Below are positions 22,584 through 25,818 of a DNA stretch of 25,818 bases, piece by piece. The notes beneath the pieces are model-generated. The model had not been told where the DNA came from and searched no databases. It saw nothing but the letters and a program-made list of their open reading frames with translations. Source of the stretch: an uncultured Clostridia bacterium (lineage in GTDB: Bacteria; Bacillota; Clostridia; Christensenellales; UBA1242); the NCBI GenBank assembly GCA_937874195.1, contig CALNBM010000045.1:1-25818 (forward strand), read 5' to 3'. Made by a program: the position numbers and the translations under genes. Position 1 is the first letter of the stretch. Each line of letters starts with the position of its first letter.

Positions 22584-22876
22584 ATAGAACGACCAATCCA
22601 TTTCGCGTGGGAGAAGGAAGAATATTTCGACAGTGCTTTTTATTATTTGACCGTGAGATAATATGTTAGCCCATAACCTTGATAAACAAAAATATTTGCT
22701 TTTTAAAAAATTAGATAAAAAACCAAGATGATATTTTATTTTTATAAAGATTTGCAATACACAAAATATAATACTCTTAAACGCAAATATTTTTTATATA
22801 CCTATAACTATTATGCAAAAGTAATCCTGCATATTTTTATTTCGCCTTGCTGTAAATATTATTATTTTAAATTGTT

Positions 22877-22904
22877 TTGAAATATATATGAAAAACATTA
22901 TAAT
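22877..22904 (+). promoter_or_regulatory. promoter of the second surface protein
   Basis: TTGAAA at 22877-22882 and a consensus TATAAT at 22899-22904 are 16 bp apart. Transcription would start near 22911, leaving a leader of about 50 nt. Confidence 0.6.
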
Positions 22905-22962
22905 AAGGGTAATTAAATAATTTTTTTGCTATCGAAGCAAGCGTACTTGGGAAAAAGAAAGA

Positions 22963-25452
22963 ATGGAAAAATTTAAAATTAAGACCAAACTTAATATAGG
23001 GCTTTATGTATTTTTTTGTTTTTTTATTCTTTTTTTCGGGCAATATAGTGTTTATGCAGAAGAAGTTAATCCGTCTATTATTATGCTTACCGCTAGTAAT
23101 GTGGCGCTTAAACAATTAAATTCGGGCGAATATTTTGCAAGTGAAAATGTTACAGTGGATTTTAATTCTGTAAACAATGTTGAATATAAAATAACTCAAA
23201 ACGGTAATGAAGCTTGCTGGACAAATTTTAACGAAGCTTTTATTCTGCCAGCCGATTATGGAATGATAAATTATTACATAGTTACATATACAGAAGTTAT
23301 CGAGGGAATAGTGGGCGAAGAAAACTATGTTGAAGTTATTATAGACCAAGAAAAACCAATGTTGCTGATAATTTCCGCACCCCCAAAAAACATTGATGAC
23401 GTTTATACCGGTCAATTTTTAGATTTTATAGTTAGACAAACTGATAGTGGTGTAGGCTTTGAAACAGATGAAATAAGGTTGCCAGTTTTGTGGCGAACAT
23501 TTGATAATATGGGTATGGTTATAGATGATTGGACACCAACGATTCAACATGGGAATGATTATAAAGTCACTTTTGATAACCCTGAAATTACCAGAGTGGA
23601 ATTTAGTTCAATCGATATATGCGGAAATAGTACTAAGATTATGGTGGCTGTTTCTATACCCAAAGGAAAACCTGTTATCGAAAGTGTACGAGTTGAACCA
23701 GCCACTTGGGTGAACGGACTGATTCAAGACACTAAAAACGTTATATTCACAGTTGGAATGAGTGAAGTTGCTGTAAATGACTTTTTAATCGTTGATAAAA
23801 ACTATTTGGTTATTCGTGATTGGGCAGAAGTGTTAAACTTTGCAGGCGGAGAATACTTTTACAGTTTACCCGAAGGCGAATATACTGTATGGCTAAGAAA
23901 CGCAGACGGTTTGATTAGTGATGGCGTTGATTTTAAAGTGGAGCATTTTGACTATACCATGCCTGAAATGGATGTCATAAAGGTTGAATATAATAGAAAT
24001 AATATAGTTCAAGCCGGCAGGTTGTATTTCGAATTAAACTTGATTAAAGGTGAAGACGGCGCACCTCTTAAAAAAGTTGTATATAAAAAAGTGGATTGTG
24101 AAGATAAGCATGAGATTCTGCTAGCACCTATTAATCTGGCAGATGGTGGCACTTTATATCTTTATAATAATATTGATAGTGGTGTTTGGGTGATTGAACT
24201 TTATGCTGAAAGCGGACTGGTTTCAAACCGTGTAATTCGTGAAATGAAAGACTTTAACGAAATTGAAAACAAGTGGAAAGATTTAATAAATAATATTAAT
24301 TTTTTTAATATTACATTTAATAGTGTTGATGCAATAATTATGGCAGAAGAATTTGTGGATGATTGGGTAAATTTTGCTGGTAACGCAAGTGCAATAAATA
24401 ATATTGAGTTAGACAATTATGGTGCTGGTGGCAATCAACTGTTAAATTGTGCAAGAGAAATATATAAAAAAAAAGTGGAATTTTTACAAGATATTGAACA
24501 AGAGATAAATGAAATAAAAAAGCAACCATTAACAACAAGCAGTCTTCAAAAACTAACGACCACTTTAAATAATGCATACACACTACTAAATTGTGAACAA
24601 ATTTTGAGTGAAAAAAACGAACTTGTGGATAATCTTCAACAAGTAAAAGATGCTTTATTTATTAAGTTAAATAATATTAAAATAGATATTATTAGCGAAG
24701 TTAACGGCGTGCCACTAGGGGTGGATGTTCTATTTAATACAGATGGTGCTATCGGGATTCCCGCAAGCATTGTTTTTGACGAAGGCGAAGAAGTAAACTT
24801 AATTAATTATATTCCTTTTAAACTCCAAAAGATTTTTCTTTATTGGATAGACGATAGTGGCGAACGACCAGAAGGGGACAGTGTTATTTTAGAAGTGGGC
24901 GAGGGACCACGAACAATGCGTTTTGTTGCTGTGTGGCAAGATATAAATATTGTTGCAAGAGAGCGTGTTGGTCAAACTCTGGAAAATTTGCAAGAACAAT
25001 TACCTAATGGCATTAGTTGGGTAGATAAAACAATAATTGTTGAAAAGGCTGGCGTTTATGAAGTGGATGTTAGTTTTACCGTTAATAATCAAATGCTGAT
25101 TCGTAAAGTGGCGTTTATGGTAATACCTAAAATAGAAGAGGAATTTTTGACAACACAGCGATTAAAAACGATTGAGTTACCAACCGGTTGGGAATGGGAA
25201 AATGAAACTATGTTTTTAAATGAAGGAAAAAATGAATATACAGTTGTTTACACTATTAATAAAACTTTGCCTGACGGACAAGTTCAATCATTAGCAATAA
25301 AATATGTTTTAGAAATTGAAGGGGAAAAACCTAAACAAGAAAATGAAAGTAAGTTTATATTTATTATAATAAGTGCGCTAGTAATAACAGTTGCATGCGG
25401 AGTTGCACTTTTTATCATTAAGAAAAAGCGCCACCAAAAAAAATCGAGTTAA
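22963..25452 (+). CDS. secreted surface protein with C-terminal membrane anchor
   Basis: An 829-residue exported protein of unknown function. A basic N-terminus and hydrophobic core end in SVYA, so cleavage after A32 is likely. Residues about 33-420 form several Ig-like beta domains (repeated VD-x-EKP and KP-x-I-ESV linkers, as in bacterial Ig-like folds). Residues about 460-570 are helical and probably coiled coil, followed by a beta segment ending FVAVW at about 650-660. Two related modules then follow at about 669-725 and 731-783, each with a Q-x-L-x-x-(x)-LP-x-G-x-x-W pattern (LPNGISW and LPTGWEW). A membrane helix at about 798-818 and the tail KKKRHQKKSS anchor the C-terminus. No LPXTG sortase motif is seen. 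The ribosome site (GAAAG) is weak, though the promoter position supports this ATG. A structural or adhesive role is inferred only from the architecture. Confidence 0.85.
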   Translation: MEKFKIKTKLNIGLYVFFCFFILFFGQYSVYAEEVNPSIIMLTASNVALKQLNSGEYFASENVTVDFNSVNNVEYKITQNGNEACWTNFNEAFILPADYGMINYYIVTYTEVIEGIVGEENYVEVIIDQEKPMLLIISAPPKNIDDVYTGQFLDFIVRQTDSGVGFETDEIRLPVLWRTFDNMGMVIDDWTPTIQHGNDYKVTFDNPEITRVEFSSIDICGNSTKIMVAVSIPKGKPVIESVRVEPATWVNGLIQDTKNVIFTVGMSEVAVNDFLIVDKNYLVIRDWAEVLNFAGGEYFYSLPEGEYTVWLRNADGLISDGVDFKVEHFDYTMPEMDVIKVEYNRNNIVQAGRLYFELNLIKGEDGAPLKKVVYKKVDCEDKHEILLAPINLADGGTLYLYNNIDSGVWVIELYAESGLVSNRVIREMKDFNEIENKWKDLINNINFFNITFNSVDAIIMAEEFVDDWVNFAGNASAINNIELDNYGAGGNQLLNCAREIYKKKVEFLQDIEQEINEIKKQPLTTSSLQKLTTTLNNAYTLLNCEQILSEKNELVDNLQQVKDALFIKLNNIKIDIISEVNGVPLGVDVLFNTDGAIGIPASIVFDEGEEVNLINYIPFKLQKIFLYWIDDSGERPEGDSVILEVGEGPRTMRFVAVWQDINIVARERVGQTLENLQEQLPNGISWVDKTIIVEKAGVYEVDVSFTVNNQMLIRKVAFMVIPKIEEEFLTTQRLKTIELPTGWEWENETMFLNEGKNEYTVVYTINKTLPDGQVQSLAIKYVLEIEGEKPKQENESKFIFIIISALVITVACGVALFIIKKKRHQKKSS

Positions 25453-25491
25453 GATAAAAAACTAAAACCAATATTGAAGTTAACAATTAAA

Positions 25492-25508
25492 ATTCGCACG
25501 GTGTGAAT
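25492..25508 (+). repeat. small hairpin after the surface protein gene
   Basis: A 7-bp stem (one G-T pair), 25492-25498 with 25502-25508, has a 3-nt CGG loop and lies 40 bp past the stop. It has no T-run, so it is not a standard terminator; it could stabilise the mRNA end. Confidence 0.4.
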
Positions 25509-25643
25509 AAAAACATTAGAAACTTATTTCCGTATGTTTTAAAGACTACTTTTAAGTTTCAACAATCATCGTTTTATAAAATAACCGATATAAATTAATA
25601 ATTATCTTAATTTTAAATATCACTATAAGTTAATATTAATTTT

Positions 25644-25677
25644 AAAAAAACTCGAACACAAATTCGAGTTTTTTATT
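25644..25677. terminator. bidirectional terminator between surface gene and tRNAs
   Basis: A stem with core CTCGAA/TTCGAG (25651-25656 with 25663-25668) extends through flanking A and T tracts around a 6-nt loop. It gives a T-run on both strands, ending the rightward surface-protein transcript and the leftward tRNA transcript. It starts immediately after the CCA end of tRNA-Ala. Confidence 0.85.
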
Positions 25678-25754
25678 TGGTGGAGGTAAACGGATTCGAA
25701 CCGTTGACCCCCTGCTTGCAAGGCAGGTGCTCTAGCCAGCTGAGCTATACCCCC
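25678..25754 (-). tRNA. tRNA-Ala(UGC)
   Basis: A full cloverleaf on the minus strand. The 7-bp acceptor stem is GGGGGTA with TACCTCC (one G-T pair). The D arm has AGCTCAGCTGGCTAGAGC, the anticodon stem is CCTGC/GCAGG around loop CTTGCAA with anticodon TGC, and the T arm has GGTTCGAATCC. The 3' CCA is encoded. The terminator begins right after it. Confidence 0.95.
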
Positions 25755-25762
25755 AAAAATTT

Positions 25763-25818
25763 TGGTAGGACTGAGTGGACTCGAACCACCGACCCCCACC
25801 TTATCAGGGTGGTGCTCT
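25763..25818 (-). tRNA. tRNA-Ile(GAU), 5' part cut by the window edge
   Basis: The 3' two-thirds of a tRNA on the minus strand. The anticodon stem is CCACC/GGTGG around loop CTGATAA with anticodon GAT, followed by a T arm with GGTTCGAGTCC, the acceptor 3' strand CAGTCCT and an encoded ACCA. The D arm and 5' acceptor strand lie mostly beyond 25818. It is 8 nt upstream of tRNA-Ala, so the two are co-transcribed. Confidence 0.93.

Larger units (their letters stand above)
22449..22962. other. 514-bp gap before the second surface protein
   Basis: Holds a probable terminator for the YyaC-like gene (22551-22583) and a promoter for the surface protein (22877-22904). Between them lies about 290 bp with a slightly GC-richer patch at 22588-22620. 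A long-range inverted repeat (AAGAGC near 22459, GCTCTT near 22506) precedes the terminator. No frame has a credible start; the longest leftward one would begin at TTG with no ribosome site. No known RNA family was recognised. Confidence 0.5.

Noticed and set aside
22530..22757. A leftward 75-codon frame in the gap before the second surface protein
   Set aside because: It would start at TTG with no ribosome site, overlaps a terminator, and has no protein-like motif.
2069..22948. An 11-base word (CAAGCGTACTT) present at 2069-2079 and 22938-22948, both intergenic
   Set aside because: Shared 11-mers are expected many times by chance in 25 kb of AT-rich DNA, and the flanking bases do not match. 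No repeat family is supported.
1..25818. CRISPR array, insertion sequence or prophage
   Set aside because: No regularly spaced direct repeats, transposase motifs, terminal inverted repeats or phage structural genes were seen on either strand.
1..25818. Recoded TGA (Trp), as in Mollicutes-like AT-rich genomes
   Set aside because: Conserved Trp positions use TGG, and the large genes have no internal TGA, so the standard bacterial code fits.

Overview
The window is AT-rich throughout (coding and intergenic). It carries mostly single-copy housekeeping genes with Firmicutes-like Shine-Dalgarno sites, sigma-A-type promoters and intrinsic terminators. A CwlD-type cortex amidase, a diverged YyaC (DUF1256) protein, a rubrerythrin, an InlB/Listeria-Bacteroides-repeat lipoprotein and a PrgI-VirB4-type ATPase together suggest an anaerobic, low-GC Bacillota/Clostridia-like bacterium, possibly an uncultured gut lineage. 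That placement is inference. The genetic code looks standard: every large frame uses TGG for Trp and ends at a normal stop.

Layout. Positions 1-1880: an upstream terminator, then coaE (dephospho-CoA kinase) and galE (UDP-glucose 4-epimerase), closed by a strong terminator. Positions 2234-6091: cwlD on the minus strand, diverging from a stand-alone PrgI-VirB4 fusion ATPase; no other conjugation gene is present. Positions 6215-11433: tsaD on plus, converging on the minus-strand pair leuS-cca. Together these make a small tRNA-maturation and charging cluster (t6A37 modification, leucylation, CCA-end synthesis or repair). Positions 11742-17273: a 1,843-residue lipoprotein with its own near-consensus promoter. 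It has two InlB-type repeats around seven diverged ~90-residue repeats, then a beta-helix and a long C-terminal region with another recurring motif. Positions 17606-20847: polA and a rubrerythrin. Positions 21187-22448: an unknown four-helix membrane protein diverging from the degenerate YyaC-like protein. Positions 22963-25452: a second surface protein, with a signal peptide and a C-terminal membrane anchor. It meets the minus-strand tRNA-Ile(GAU)/tRNA-Ala(UGC) pair at a bidirectional terminator.

Gene organisation is mostly monocistronic, and many units have a recognisable promoter or terminator. The points most worth following up are the isolated VirB4-like ATPase, the unassigned repeat families in the giant lipoprotein, the YyaC relative that appears to have lost its catalytic acids, and the tRNA-Ile/tRNA-Ala pair that ends in a terminator instead of leading into a 23S gene. 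No CRISPR array, insertion sequence, phage gene or clear defence system was found.
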